A stretch of DNA of 64,000 bases from Rhizobium sp. CSW-27 (GCF_018760785.1 NZ_JAHHZO010000009.1:124001-188000); one strand, 5' to 3'. Shown: positions 19,733-28,944, counted from the stretch's first letter. Translations and numbers: made by a program. Notes: generated by a model not told the origin, from the sequence alone.

Positions 19733-20305
19733 TCAGTCCTCCTGCGGCAGGAAGGCGTCAGGCCGCTCCAGCACCGAGTAGCCGCGGCGCTGGTTCTCGA
19801 CGAAGACCTGGATCGAACGCAGCAGCATGAGCACGAAACCGGCCATGACGCTGTAGAAGACGATGCTGCGCGGCAGATCGACGGTCACCATGCGCTCGTC
19901 GGCGACGATGGAGACATAGCGCCACATCAGCCAGCAGGCATAGGCGAAGAAGGCGATGCGCACGAGATCGACCATCACCGCCAGCCCGCGCGCCAGCGCC
20001 TGCGGCAGATAGTGGTAGAGCACGTCCACCTGGATGTGGCGCGAGACGCGCACGCACATCACCGAGCCGATGAAGACGACGCCGATCAGGCAGTTGATGG
20101 CGATCTCCTCCGTCCAGGCATAGGAATTGTTCAGCACGTAGCGGGTGAAGAACTGCAGGAAGACGCAGGCCGTCATCACCCAGAAAATCGCCAGCGCCGC
20201 CCAGTCCTCGAAGGCATAGCCCGAAATATCGGCAACCGGCGCGGCCTCCTCGAAGGAATGCGCCAGCTCCTCCGCCGTGACCGGCGTGTGAACCTCATTG
20301 GTCAT
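19733..20305 (-). CDS. dctQ: TRAP transporter small permease DctQ
   Basis: Four-helix membrane subunit that pairs with DctM, 190 residues. Conserved features are the second-helix end FFTRYVLNNSYAWTEEIA, diagnostic for DctQ, and a C-terminal helix before a charged tail. The ATG at 20305 (MTNEVHTPV) is preferred; the frame stays open upstream but only into the intergenic region after dctP. Confidence 0.9.
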   Translation of the reverse strand: MTNEVHTPVTAEELAHSFEEAAPVADISGYAFEDWAALAIFWVMTACVFLQFFTRYVLNNSYAWTEEIAINCLIGVVFIGSVMCVRVSRHIQVDVLYHYLPQALARGLAVMVDLVRIAFFAYACWLMWRYVSIVADERMVTVDLPRSIVFYSVMAGFVLMLLRSIQVFVENQRRGYSVLERPDAFLPQED

Positions 20306-20368
20306 GATCAATATCCGGCAAAATGGTGAAGGGAAGTGCCGGCGGCATCGGCCGCCGGCACGCACGGC

Positions 20369-21343
20369 TCACTTGATCGCGCGGATCGCGTCCCAGTCTT
20401 CCTGCTTGTAGCCGAAGTCCTTCAGCGCAACCTTCTGGCGGACATTGGCTTCGAAGTCGGCCTTGTCGATCTCGGTCACCGAGATGCCCTTTTCCTTGAA
20501 GGTGGCAACCAGCCCCTTCTCGCGCTCCTCGATGATCTTGGTGCTGCGCTCGGCGGCCTCCTGTGTCACCTCGGTGAAGATCTTCTTGTCCTCGTCCGAG
20601 AGTTTGGCCCAGAGCGACTTGGACACCAGCGTGTTGAGATGGTCGACGATGTGGCCGGTGAGCACGATGTGCTTCTGCACCTCGTAGAACTTCTTGGCCT
20701 CGATGGTGGTCAGCGGGTTTTCCTGGGCTTCCACCGTGCCGTTCTGCAGGGCCAGGTAGACTTCGGCAAAGGCGATCGGCGTGGTGTTGGCACCGCAGGC
20801 GCGCGGCATGGCGAGATAGGCCGGCACATCCGGCACGCGCATCTTCAGCCCGGCCATGTCGGCGCATTTGCTGATCGGCCGGTTGGAGGTCGTGTGCCGC
20901 GTGCCGTAATAGGTGACGGCGGTGATGTGGTTGCCGGAGGCCTTTTCGTAACCGGCCGCCAGCCGCTTGAAGACATCGCTCTTGGTGTAGGCGATCAGAT
21001 GCTCGGGGCTGCGGAAGGTATAGGGATAATAGGTCACGCCGATCGGCGCATATTCGCGGGCGGCGAAGCTGGAGCCCGAGATGATCAGGTCCACGGTGCC
21101 GAGCTTCAGGCCCTGGTTGAGGTCAGCTTCCTTGCCGAGCTGCGAGGCGGGAAACACGTCGATCTTGTAGCGGCCATTGGTACGCTTCTCGATCTCCTTG
21201 GCCGCCCAGACCGATTCGGTGTGGAACGGCTCCGAGGTTTCGTAGACATGCGCCCATTTCAACGCCGTCTGGGCCTGCGCGGCCAGAGCGGACGCCAGGA
21301 TGGCGGCGGTTGCTCCCAAAAATGCGGTCAGTCTGAACTTCAT
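20369..21343 (-). CDS. dctP: TRAP transporter substrate-binding protein DctP
   Basis: Periplasmic binding protein of 324 residues. It has a clear signal peptide (MKFRLTAFLGATAAILASA, cleavage near AQA-QTA) and then ALKWAHVYETSEPFHTES, typical of sugar-acid TRAP binding proteins. The central arginine region KMRVPDVPAYLAM should hold the carboxylate of the ligand. The ATG at 21343 is preceded by GGAGAG. As the first transporter gene after the regulator, its ligand (an aldonate or uronate by context) defines what the operon is for. Confidence 0.91.
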   Translation of the reverse strand: MKFRLTAFLGATAAILASALAAQAQTALKWAHVYETSEPFHTESVWAAKEIEKRTNGRYKIDVFPASQLGKEADLNQGLKLGTVDLIISGSSFAAREYAPIGVTYYPYTFRSPEHLIAYTKSDVFKRLAAGYEKASGNHITAVTYYGTRHTTSNRPISKCADMAGLKMRVPDVPAYLAMPRACGANTTPIAFAEVYLALQNGTVEAQENPLTTIEAKKFYEVQKHIVLTGHIVDHLNTLVSKSLWAKLSDEDKKIFTEVTQEAAERSTKIIEEREKGLVATFKEKGISVTEIDKADFEANVRQKVALKDFGYKQEDWDAIRAIK

Positions 21344-21378
21344 CACTCTCTCCTCCCATGTTGAAGTCGGCGGGCGGG

Positions 21379-22125
21379 CTAGCCGCCCCCGGCACGCCTC
21401 CACGCGGCCGGTATCGAATTGTCGAAGGCATCCTCCTCGAAGCTCTTCGACAGGCGAATCTGCGATTGGTCGAGATGCGCGCGCATCGCTGCCCGTGCAG
21501 CGACGGGATCGCGTTCGGCAATCGCGTCGCGAATGGCCCGGTGCTCCTCCATCGCCGCGCGCCATGTCTCCCGGTTCTCGAAATAGCTGGCGAGCTTTTC
21601 GAAATAGGGGGTCATGCGCATGTCGTGGATGTCACCGATGAAGCGGTTGAGCGTGGCATTGGCGATGATGCCGGAGACGATCACATGAAAACCGCGATCG
21701 AGCGCCAGCGCTTCACGACGATCATCCAGTGCCGCCTCCATGCCTGCCAGATTGGCATCGAGTTCCGCCACATGCTGGGGCTGGGCAAGCCGTGCCGCCT
21801 CTTCGGCCACGGCGCATTCCACCACGGCGCGGGCGCGCAGCAGTTCGAACGGCCCCTCGAAATCATCCGGCGGCACGTCGAAACCGCTGCGCTTGCGCGG
21901 ATTGACATAGATTCCGGAGCCCATGCGGATGTCGATGAAGCCTTCCACCTCGAGCACGATCAGTGCCTCGCGCACCGTCGGCCGCGACACGCCCAGCATC
22001 TGCGCCAGTTCCCGCTCGGCCGGCAGGCGCGATCCCTCGGCAAGCTCGCCGCTTTCGATCAGGCCTCGCATCTGGTCGGCAACCTGACGATACAGGCGGC
22101 GCGATTCCACGGCAGAGAAGATCAT
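21379..22125 (-). CDS. GntR/FadR-family regulator of the sugar-acid operon
   Basis: DNA-binding regulator of 248 residues. The winged helix-turn-helix reads LYRQVADQMRGLIESGEL and ERELAQMLGVSRPTVREAL, followed by the all-helical FCD ligand domain with its metal-binding histidines (HVIVSGIIAN, MRAHLDQS). UxuR and ExuR belong to this subfamily. The start at 22125 (MIFSAVESRRL) is chosen because the helix-turn-helix then begins near residue 10 as usual. It is 35 bp upstream of dctP on the same strand, with a fitting operator dyad 50 bp upstream. Confidence 0.88.
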   Translation of the reverse strand: MIFSAVESRRLYRQVADQMRGLIESGELAEGSRLPAERELAQMLGVSRPTVREALIVLEVEGFIDIRMGSGIYVNPRKRSGFDVPPDDFEGPFELLRARAVVECAVAEEAARLAQPQHVAELDANLAGMEAALDDRREALALDRGFHVIVSGIIANATLNRFIGDIHDMRMTPYFEKLASYFENRETWRAAMEEHRAIRDAIAERDPVAARAAMRAHLDQSQIRLSKSFEEDAFDNSIPAAWRRAGGG

Positions 22126-22174
22126 CGTCCCATCGATCCCGTGACAGCCGGCAGTAAGCCGGCAGGTGGCCAAG

Positions 22175-22185
22175 TGGTCATACCA
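22175..22185. promoter_or_regulatory. GntR-type operator before the regulator
   Basis: TGGTCATACCA is a TGGT-N3-ACCA dyad, the form bound by UxuR/FadR-subfamily regulators. It lies 50 bp upstream of the GntR gene, the first gene of the operon, so repression of the whole set is likely. The assignment rests on motif form and position only. Confidence 0.55.
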
Positions 22186-22312
22186 ATATCCACGTTGTAG
22201 ACCCCCGATCACGTTTCTGTCAAGCGGCGGCACGGTGACACCATTTGCCTGTGACACCGACACGCTTCAATCGAAAAGGCGATGCGAGAGACCGCGGTCG
22301 CGCGGGAGATCG

Positions 22313-22816
22313 TCAGCCCTCTTCCGCCCGCTCATCGGCCCAGACCAGGGCCAGCAACCGGCGCAGTTCCGCCCGCTCTGCAAGTGAGAGGCGCGAGAGA
22401 ATGCGGTTCTCATGCTCCTGCACCAGGTGCAGCCACTGGCGCGCCGCAGCGACCCCCTCCGGCGTCGGGTAAAGGCGCTGCAGTCGCTGGTCGGCCGGGT
22501 CGTCGCGGCGGGTGAACAGGCCGCGCGCCTCCAGCGCCTGCAGCAGCCCCACGATGTTGGCGCGCTTGATCGCCAGCATCCGGCAGATATCGGCAGAGGT
22601 GCGACCCGGCTGCTCGACGATCGAGGTCAGGACGCTCATGGTGATCGGGCGCGCGTCCACCGGCTCCAGCGCCGCCACCGCGCCGTTCATGTCATAGACG
22701 GAGGCACGCCGCAGGTGATAGCCGACCAGCTGGCTCAGCGTCTGCCGGATATCCTTGAGGGCGGCGGCGGTTTCCGGCTCCGGCATGGCGTCCGGCCGCG
22801 AAGTTGTCTCGTCCAT
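22313..22816 (-). CDS. MarR-family regulator (probable hydroxycinnamate sensor)
   Basis: Regulator of 167 residues with a winged helix typical of MarR: TMSVLTSIVEQPGRTSADICRML, then RANIVGLLQALEARGLFTRRDDPADQR, where the DxRxxR-like wing is present. It is divergent from the hydroxycinnamoyl-CoA hydratase-lyase gene. MarR proteins such as FerC and CouR bind p-coumaroyl- or feruloyl-CoA and repress such genes, so that role is inferred here. Confidence 0.83.
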   Translation of the reverse strand: MDETTSRPDAMPEPETAAALKDIRQTLSQLVGYHLRRASVYDMNGAVAALEPVDARPITMSVLTSIVEQPGRTSADICRMLAIKRANIVGLLQALEARGLFTRRDDPADQRLQRLYPTPEGVAAARQWLHLVQEHENRILSRLSLAERAELRRLLALVWADERAEEG

Positions 22817-22849
22817 CGTTTCTCCTCTTGACGCCGCTTCCTCATCTCG

Positions 22850-22870
22850 ACAATATTGTTATGCAGCATA
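22850..22870. promoter_or_regulatory. Dyads in the MarR/hydratase-lyase intergenic region
   Basis: The perfect palindrome ACAATATTGT (22850-22859) is followed at once by TATGC-A-GCATA (22860-22870). They lie 34-54 bp upstream of the MarR gene and about 270 bp from the hydratase-lyase start, in the only A/T-rich part of this 320-bp gap. A MarR dimer site overlapping the regulator promoter is likely. The remaining gap to 23136 holds no gene I can support. Confidence 0.5.
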
Positions 22871-23136
22871 GCAGTCAATCGAGGCCTCGACCGGTATCCG
22901 GTCCGCTTCGGGTGACCCGAGCCTGGGGAGGAGCGGCACGCGCACATCGAGACCTATGTCTCACGGGATGGAACATATTTTCAAGGATCGCCAGGCGGTG
23001 TTCCGCAGCGTCGACTGCGGCGCGGGCGCGGGTTGCGATCCCGTCAGCAAGGCCGGGCGCTTGCGTCACCGGCCGGGCGTCGGCAGCCGGATGGCCCGAT
23101 GCCTCTCAACCGAACAGATGAACAAGGACAAAGACA

Positions 23137-23961
23137 ATGGCCAATGATGTCGATACCGTAGCCTTCGAAGTGCGCGACAATATCGCCTGGGTGCGCTTCA
23201 ATCGTCCGGACAAGCGCAATGCCATGAGCCCGACGCTGAACCGCACCATGATGGAGGTTCTGGACGAACTGGAGTTCCGCGAGGATGTGGGCGTGCTGGT
23301 GCTGACCGGCGAAGGAAGCGCCTGGACCGCCGGCATGGATCTCAAGGAATATTTCCGCGAGAGCGAAGGCGAGGGGCTGAAGGGCGTGCGCCGCTCGCAG
23401 CGCGAAAGCTACGGCTGGTGGCGCCGGCTGCGCTGGTACCAGAAGCCGACGATCGCCATGGTCAACGGCTGGTGCTTCGGCGGCGGCTACGGCCCGCTGT
23501 TCGCCTGCGATCTCGCCTTTGCGGCGGACGAAGCCAAGTTCGGCCTCTCCGAAATCAACTGGGGCATCCTGCCGGGCGGCGGGGCAACCAAGGTGGCGGT
23601 CGAGCTTCTGCCGTTCCGCAAGGCCATGTATCACGCCCTCATCGGCGAACCGATCGACGGCAAGACGGCCGCCGAATGGGGTCTCGTCAACGAAAGCCTG
23701 CCGCTGTCCGAGCTTGAGGCACGGGTGACGGAAATTGCCCGCAAGCTTCTCGAAAAGAATCCGGTGGCCCTGAAGGCGACCAAGGATGCCGTGCGTCGCG
23801 TCGGGGTGATGACCTATGACGAGGCCGAGGACTATCTGGTGCGCGCCCAGGAGGCGGCCAATTCCTACGACCCGCAGGGCCGCAAGGAGGGCATCCGCCA
23901 GTTCATCGACGAGAAGAGCTACAAGCCGGGCCTCGGCGCCTACGACAAGTCGCGCGGCTAA
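23137..23961 (+). CDS. p-Hydroxycinnamoyl-CoA hydratase/lyase (feruloyl-CoA type)
   Basis: Crotonase-fold enzyme of 274 residues that hydrates feruloyl- or p-coumaroyl-CoA and cleaves it to an aromatic aldehyde (vanillin or 4-hydroxybenzaldehyde) and acetyl-CoA. Diagnostic blocks are shared with Pseudomonas HCHL: NRPDKRNAMSPTLNR, GEGSAWTAGMDLKEYFRE, KPTIAMVNGWCFGGG, FGLSEINWGI and LLEKNPV. The catalytic Glu lies in the SEINWGI block. No feruloyl-CoA synthetase or vanillin dehydrogenase is in the window, so the CoA ester must come from elsewhere. Confidence 0.9.
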   Translation: MANDVDTVAFEVRDNIAWVRFNRPDKRNAMSPTLNRTMMEVLDELEFREDVGVLVLTGEGSAWTAGMDLKEYFRESEGEGLKGVRRSQRESYGWWRRLRWYQKPTIAMVNGWCFGGGYGPLFACDLAFAADEAKFGLSEINWGILPGGGATKVAVELLPFRKAMYHALIGEPIDGKTAAEWGLVNESLPLSELEARVTEIARKLLEKNPVALKATKDAVRRVGVMTYDEAEDYLVRAQEAANSYDPQGRKEGIRQFIDEKSYKPGLGAYDKSRG

Positions 23962-24013
23962 GGCCGCCGCCCGGTCCGCCCGGCAACCACGACTGCCATC
24001 GAGCCGACCAACC

Positions 24014-24043
24014 GTCGCAGCCGGGGATCCCTCCGGCGGCGAC
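24014..24043 (+). terminator. Imperfect stem-loop after the hydratase-lyase gene
   Basis: GTCGCAGCCGG (24014-24024) pairs with CCGGCGGCGAC (24033-24043) with one mismatch and an 8-nt loop. It starts 52 bp after the stop codon and has no T-run, so this is a weak call. Between 24044 and 24381 I see no gene; short frames there lack a ribosome binding site. Confidence 0.35.
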
Positions 24044-24381
24044 AGGCGTTCCAACAAGGCGCCGAACACCGCGCCACTGGCGCGCGCCCGTCCAACCTCC
24101 GCGCAATCTCTGCGCAACCCCCAATGCGATCCCGGTTCGGCGCTCGTACCGGGTCTTCATCCCCGCACCGCGCGCCTCCGAAAAATTCAACAGTTGCATT
24201 GAAACCTTATTGACGATGGCACGTTATGAGGCGCTGAACCGGTTCGTCTTGGGGGCTGGAAAGATGGACGGCTTTGGCGGACCTCGACAGTCGCCGATCG
24301 CCACCACCCTTCCCTTTCTGGAATCGGTCGTTCGACCCAATAAGCTAGACCGGAATCGGCATGAGGTTCGGGGGAGTTTGC

Positions 24382-25320
24382 GTGCAGGAACCCGAAGAGG
24401 GACAGCCAATCGGCGCGGGCGGCGGAACGCTCGCACGCCGCATCAGCATGGCAGATGGATTGCGGATGGTGGGCATCAGCAAGCTGGTGCTGCATGCCTG
24501 GGAGCGACGATATGAGCGGCACCTGGCCGACCGCACCGAAACCGGCCGCCGCTACTTCACGCCGCGACAGGTGGAGCACCTGAAACTTCTCAAGCAGTGC
24601 ACCGATGCCGGGCATCGCATCGGCTCGATCATCGACCTTCCGCCGGAGGAACTGCGTGCACTGGTCCGCGGCCATGCGAAACTGGTTGCTCTCACCCCGC
24701 TGCTGGAGGCAATCCAGCAGATGGACCTGCCGCGAATGCGACGCCTTCTGGCCGAGCACCTGCAGGAAGAGGGGCCGGCGGATTTCGCCAAGAACACGAT
24801 TGCCCCGCTGATGCGCGAAGTCGGCCGTCAGTGGAGCGACGGCGCGCTGTCGATTGCCGCCGAACACATGGCGTCGGCCGAGGTGCGCGGCATGCTTTCC
24901 GGGTGTCTGGCTGCCCTGCCGGCCGAACCGATGGCGGTGCGGGCCGTCGTGACCACCATGGAGGGTGATCAGCATGAAATCGGCTCCATGCTGATCACCC
25001 TTCTGGCCCGGCAGGTGGGACTTGGCGCACTCTATCTGGGTCCGGATCTTCCCGCGAGCGAAATTGCCCAGGCGGCAAGGACATGGAATGCCCGTATCGT
25101 CTGTCTGAGCAGCCTCTATGGGCGGCTGCGTGTGCTGGAGCCGAGGCTCGCCGATCTTCGCGACCGGCTTGCCGACACCACGGAACTCTGGGTGGGCGGC
25201 CCCGGCTTCGCGGAGCTGAAGCAGATGAAAGGCATACGGTATTTCGCCGATGTCGCAAGCTTCGAGGAGGCAGCACGCGATCTCGTTGCCCGCTACACCG
25301 CCTCGACCGCTGACGGCTGA
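24382..25320 (+). CDS. MerR-type regulator with B12-binding domain (CarH/LitR-like)
   Basis: Likely adenosylcobalamin-dependent transcription factor, 312 residues from the GTG at 24382. That start has GGGGGAG about 5 bp upstream; the ATG at 24361 has no such site. Domain order: MerR helix-turn-helix (residues 19-80, LRMVGISKLVLHAWERRY), a helical B12-cap domain, and a C-terminal cobalamin-binding Rossmann fold. The cap holds W151-x9-E161-H162, the Wx9EH signature of CarH/LitR photoreceptors. The B12 motif is D196-Q-H198-E-I-G201 (DxHxxG, His as cobalt ligand). The residue after W151 is Ser, whereas Thermus CarH has the light-state ligand His there. The target genes are unknown. Confidence 0.87.
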   Translation: MQEPEEGQPIGAGGGTLARRISMADGLRMVGISKLVLHAWERRYERHLADRTETGRRYFTPRQVEHLKLLKQCTDAGHRIGSIIDLPPEELRALVRGHAKLVALTPLLEAIQQMDLPRMRRLLAEHLQEEGPADFAKNTIAPLMREVGRQWSDGALSIAAEHMASAEVRGMLSGCLAALPAEPMAVRAVVTTMEGDQHEIGSMLITLLARQVGLGALYLGPDLPASEIAQAARTWNARIVCLSSLYGRLRVLEPRLADLRDRLADTTELWVGGPGFAELKQMKGIRYFADVASFEEAARDLVARYTASTADG

Positions 25321-25644
25321 GCCAACCGATCTTCCGACATCAAGGCGCCATTTCCTGCACTCCGGGCGGCCCGGCCGCCCACGATCATCCGTGCTGCGGC
25401 AACCCGGCGCTGGCGCCGGGACAGGGAGAGAGGCAGGGGCATGCACGGCGACATCGAAATACGTCCGGCGTGGTCGGCAAGATCGTGGCGCCCGAAAAAC
25501 ATCGCAGCCTATGCAGTTTCCAGTTGGCCCCGCCCAGCAAGCATCGATTACGATGGATTGTCCTGCGGTCCTCACGCAGGCCGGCTGCGCTCCCCGCAGC
25601 GGCGCAGGATCGCCCGTAACCCGCCGACCGCGCGGACGCAGTGA
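25321..25644. other. Intergenic region with one GC-rich dyad
   Basis: No gene is supported here. It contains CCCGGCGC-TG-GCGCCGGG (25403-25420), a near-perfect GC-rich dyad without a T-run, lying between the ends of two convergent genes. It could be a shared transcript end. Short reading frames across the region show no family features. Confidence 0.35.
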
Positions 25645-26568
25645 TCAATCCGGCATCGCCGGCACGGTCGGTGCCGCCAGCGAGAGGCGGGCGACCGACA
25701 GCACATGCCGGCTCAGCGCCTCCAGCGGCGTGGCGGCCAGTCGGCTCACCTGCCAGAACAGCGGCACGTCCACCGGAGTATCGGGCACGAGTTCAACCAG
25801 CCGGCCGGCGGCCAGATGATCGGCCACCAGCCGCTCCGGGTTCATGCCCCAGCCCATGCCGGACAGGCAGGCGTCGACAAATCCCTGCGTGGACGGCAGC
25901 CAGTGGGTGGGAGGCAGCGTATCGAACTCGACATTCTCGCGCAGCCAGCGGGTCTGCAGCCCGTCCTTGCGATTGAAGGTGAGCGCCGGGGCAAGGGCAA
26001 GCCCCTCAGCCGTCACGCCCCGGGGAAAATGCCGGGAAACAAAGGCAGGCGCCGCCGTTGCCCGGTAGCGCAGGATACCGAGCGGGCTCTGGCGGCATCC
26101 CGGCACCGGCCGGGCAAGACCGGTGACGGCGGCCAGCACCTCGCCCCGTTCCAGCCAGGCGGCCGTATGGTCCTGATCATCGACGGCAATGTCCACCAGA
26201 TAGCCGGTCTCGCGGGTAAAACGGGACACGGCCTCCAGAAACCACGTGCCCAGACTGTCGGCATTGGTCGCGATCCGCACCGTCACCGGCCCCGTCCCGG
26301 CCGTGCCGCCGTCGAGCGCCGGCAGTTTTTCCAGAAGATCGCTCTCCAGAATGGCCACCTGGTCCATGTGCCGGCAGAGCCAGGCGCCCCTTTCCGTGGC
26401 GGTGCAGGGCACGCCGCGTACCACCAGCACGGTCCCGAGCCGGTCCTCCAGATGCCTGACCCGCTGCGACACCGCCGATGGCGTGACATTCAGGAGCCGT
26501 GCCGCACGCTCGAAACTGCCGGTGCGGATGACGGCGGCGACTGCGCGCAGCGAGGGATAATCCAGCAT
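25645..26568 (-). CDS. argP: LysR-family regulator, ArgP/LysG type
   Basis: Transcription factor of 307 residues. The N-terminal helix-turn-helix SFERAARLLNVTPSAVSQRVRHLE and the following substrate domain match the ArgP (IciA)/LysG subgroup, including the GWGMNPERLV stretch near the C-terminus. It is divergent from the lysE-type exporter with a 98-bp gap, the standard arrangement in which ArgP/LysG activates export of lysine or arginine. Confidence 0.88.
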   Translation of the reverse strand: MLDYPSLRAVAAVIRTGSFERAARLLNVTPSAVSQRVRHLEDRLGTVLVVRGVPCTATERGAWLCRHMDQVAILESDLLEKLPALDGGTAGTGPVTVRIATNADSLGTWFLEAVSRFTRETGYLVDIAVDDQDHTAAWLERGEVLAAVTGLARPVPGCRQSPLGILRYRATAAPAFVSRHFPRGVTAEGLALAPALTFNRKDGLQTRWLRENVEFDTLPPTHWLPSTQGFVDACLSGMGWGMNPERLVADHLAAGRLVELVPDTPVDVPLFWQVSRLAATPLEALSRHVLSVARLSLAAPTVPAMPD

Positions 26569-26666
26569 CAGACATTAGCTCCGCTTCATCATGGTTAGGA
26601 GGATTAAGTAGCTCGAAAGTGCGCCGGGCGCTATGGCAGGTTGCGTCAACGGAGGACCTCGGATCG

Positions 26667-27272
26667 ATGATAACTGCCGCAGCAACCGGCTTCAGCACCG
26701 GCCTCAGCCTGATCCTTGCCATCGGCGCCCAGAATGCCTTCGTGCTGCGCCAGGGCCTGTTGAGACAGCATGTGCTGGCCGTCTGCCTTGCCTGCGCGGT
26801 CTCGGATGCGCTGCTCATCACGCTGGGCGTGACGAGTTTCCGGCAGATCGCCGCGCTTCTGCCCTGGCTGGATCCGGCGATGCGGATGGGTGGTGCAGCC
26901 TTCCTTCTGGTCTACGGCGCCCGCAGCCTGTGGTCGGCCTGGCACTCCACCGCAGCATTGCGGGCCGATGGTGCCGCCAGCGGAGGGCTTTGGCCGACGC
27001 TTGCCACCTGCCTCGCGCTCACCTGGCTCAATCCGCATGTCTATCTGGATACGGTGGTACTGCTCGGCACGATTTCCACGCGCTTTGCCGGGGAGGAGGC
27101 CGCCTTCGCCGCTGGCGCGACGCTTGCCTCCTTCATCTTCTTCCTTGCGCTCGGCTTCGGTGCGGGCCGGTTGCGTCCTGTATTCCAGAAGCCGGCAAGC
27201 TGGCGGGTGCTGGAGACCGTGATCGGGCTTGTGATGTGGCTGATCGCGTTGAAGCTGGTTTTCGGCGCGTGA
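26667..27272 (+). CDS. lysE: LysE/ArgO-family amino acid exporter
   Basis: Inner-membrane exporter of basic amino acids, 201 residues with about six membrane segments. Family hallmarks are the N-terminal GLSLILAIGAQNAFVLRQGL and LTWLNPHVYLDTVVLLG. The ATG at 26667 is chosen because GGAGG lies 11 bp upstream and because the first helix then begins properly; an upstream in-frame codon would add a polar stretch. With the divergent ArgP regulator and the nearby arginine catabolic genes it likely relieves excess arginine or lysine. Confidence 0.9.
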   Translation: MITAAATGFSTGLSLILAIGAQNAFVLRQGLLRQHVLAVCLACAVSDALLITLGVTSFRQIAALLPWLDPAMRMGGAAFLLVYGARSLWSAWHSTAALRADGAASGGLWPTLATCLALTWLNPHVYLDTVVLLGTISTRFAGEEAAFAAGATLASFIFFLALGFGAGRLRPVFQKPASWRVLETVIGLVMWLIALKLVFGA

Positions 27273-27345
27273 GCCTTCTTGCGGCGCGGGCATGGCGGCG
27301 GTGACAGGCCCGCTGCCGGATGATCGCGCCATCTCGTCGTGCCGG

Positions 27346-28944
27346 TCACGATCCGGCCTGAAGCACCAGATCCGCCGCCTTCTCGCCAATCATCACCGTC
27401 GGCGCCTGGGTGTTGCCGCTGACAAGCGTCGGCATGATCGAGGCGTCGGCCACCCGAAGCCCGGCAATGCCGCGCACCCGCAGTTGCGGATCAACGACGG
27501 AGGCCGGATCGGCGCCCATCCGGCAGGTGCCGACCGGATGATAGATCGTATCGGCCCGGGCGCGGATCATCGCCCGCAGTGCCTCCTCGTCCGCCACATC
27601 CACCGGATGGAGGATCCGGCCATGATGGCGCGCCAGCGGTTCGGCAGCAAGGATGCGATGCACCATCCGGACACCGGCAACGAGAAGATCGAGATCGGCG
27701 GGAGCGGACAGGAAACGCGGATCGATCTCCACCGGTCGCCTGGGATCGGCCGCAGCAAGCCGGACCCTGCCACGGCTCTGCGGCCTCAGCACGCAGACAT
27801 GCAGCGCGATACCCGTTGCCGCGTGGAACCGGCGGCCGTGATCGTCCACCAGCCCGGTGCAGAAATGCAGTTGCAGGTCCGGCCGGTCGGCCATCGGGCT
27901 GCTGCGGATGAAACCGCCGGCTTCCGCCACGTTGCTGGACAGAATGCCGGTCCCGTGCCGCAGATAGGGCAGGGCACCGCGGAGGATCTCGCCAAGCACT
28001 GCCGGCGTGTAGCCGAGCAGCCCCTGGCCGCGCATCGCCGCGTTCAGGGTATAATCAAGGTGGTCCTGCAGGTTTTCACCAACCGCCGGCAGATCGCGGA
28101 TCACCGGAATGCCAAGGCCGGCGAGATGCGCCGCTGGTCCGATGCCGGACAGCATCAGAAGCTGCGGAGAAGCGATCGCGCCGCCGCAGAGGATCACTTC
28201 GCGCCGCGCCTTGAGCGCGCGCTGGCCGGCAGGCCCTTCCACGATGACCCCGGTGGCGCGTCCGTCGGCGAGGACGATGCGCGACGCTCTCGTCTCCGTC
28301 AGCACCTGCAGATGCGCGGGGTAGGGCGGATCGCCCAGATAGGCTCGGGCCGCATCAAGCCTTCGGCCATCTTTCTGCAGCACCTGATAGAAGCCGACGC
28401 CTTCCTGGTCAGGCCCGTTGAAATCCGCGTTCTCGCGAAGGCCGCAAGCCCGCGCTGCGCGGATGAAATCACGCGAGACCGGGCTTGGCGAGGCAGGATC
28501 GGCAACGGCGAGCGGTCCTTCCGCCCCGTGCCAGGCATCGCTGCCGCGCCGATTGGCCTCCGCACGGCGGAACAGCGGCAGCACCTCCGCAAAGCTCCAG
28601 CCCGTGCAGCCGAGGCTTGCCCAGTGATCGTAGTCCTCCGGCTGGCCCCGCACATAGATCATCGCATTGATCAGGCTGGAACCGCCGAGACCGCGGCCGC
28701 GCGGCACATAGCCGCGTCGCCCGTTCAGGCCCGGCTGGGGCAGCGTCTGCAGCGCGTAATTCTCGCGATTGCGCAACGGCACTCTCAGCGCGATGCCTGC
28801 CGGTATCCGCGACAGAAGCGAGGGGCGCCTGCCGCCCGCCTCCACCAGGATGATCTTCGGGGCCACCGCGGCCGCCGCGAGGCGGGCAGCCAGCGCGGCA
28901 CCCGCCGGTCCACCACCGATGATGATGTAATCCGCCTCGTCCAT
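27346..28944 (-). CDS. GMC-family flavin oxidoreductase (choline dehydrogenase-like)
   Basis: FAD-dependent alcohol oxidoreductase of 532 residues. The N-terminal dinucleotide motif is [20 protein letters not shown] signature 1 is in [20 protein letters not shown], signature 2 in [18 protein letters not shown], and the catalytic His region near the end is [11 protein letters not shown]. The start at 28944 has GGGAGG and AAGG upstream. Substrates of this family include choline and medium-chain alcohols; none of the usual betaine genes are adjacent, so the substrate is open. It lies 57 bp after the TetR gene on the same strand. Confidence 0.9.
   Translation of the reverse strand: MDEADYIIIGGGPAGAALAARLAAAAVAPKIILVEAGGRRPSLLSRIPAGIALRVPLRNRENYALQTLPQPGLNGRRGYVPRGRGLGGSSLINAMIYVRGQPEDYDHWASLGCTGWSFAEVLPLFRRAEANRRGSDAWHGAEGPLAVADPASPSPVSRDFIRAARACGLRENADFNGPDQEGVGFYQVLQKDGRRLDAARAYLGDPPYPAHLQVLTETRASRIVLADGRATGVIVEGPAGQRALKARREVILCGGAIASPQLLMLSGIGPAAHLAGLGIPVIRDLPAVGENLQDHLDYTLNAAMRGQGLLGYTPAVLGEILRGALPYLRHGTGILSSNVAEAGGFIRSSPMADRPDLQLHFCTGLVDDHGRRFHAATGIALHVCVLRPQSRGRVRLAAADPRRPVEIDPRFLSAPADLDLLVAGVRMVHRILAAEPLARHHGRILHPVDVADEEALRAMIRARADTIYHPVGTCRMGADPASVVDPQLRVRGIAGLRVADASIMPTLVSGNTQAPTVMIGEKAADLVLQAGS

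Noticed and set aside
24210..24515. Plus-strand frame of 101 codons upstream of the B12 regulator
   Set aside because: Overlaps the regulator in another frame, has no ribosome site and no recognisable features.
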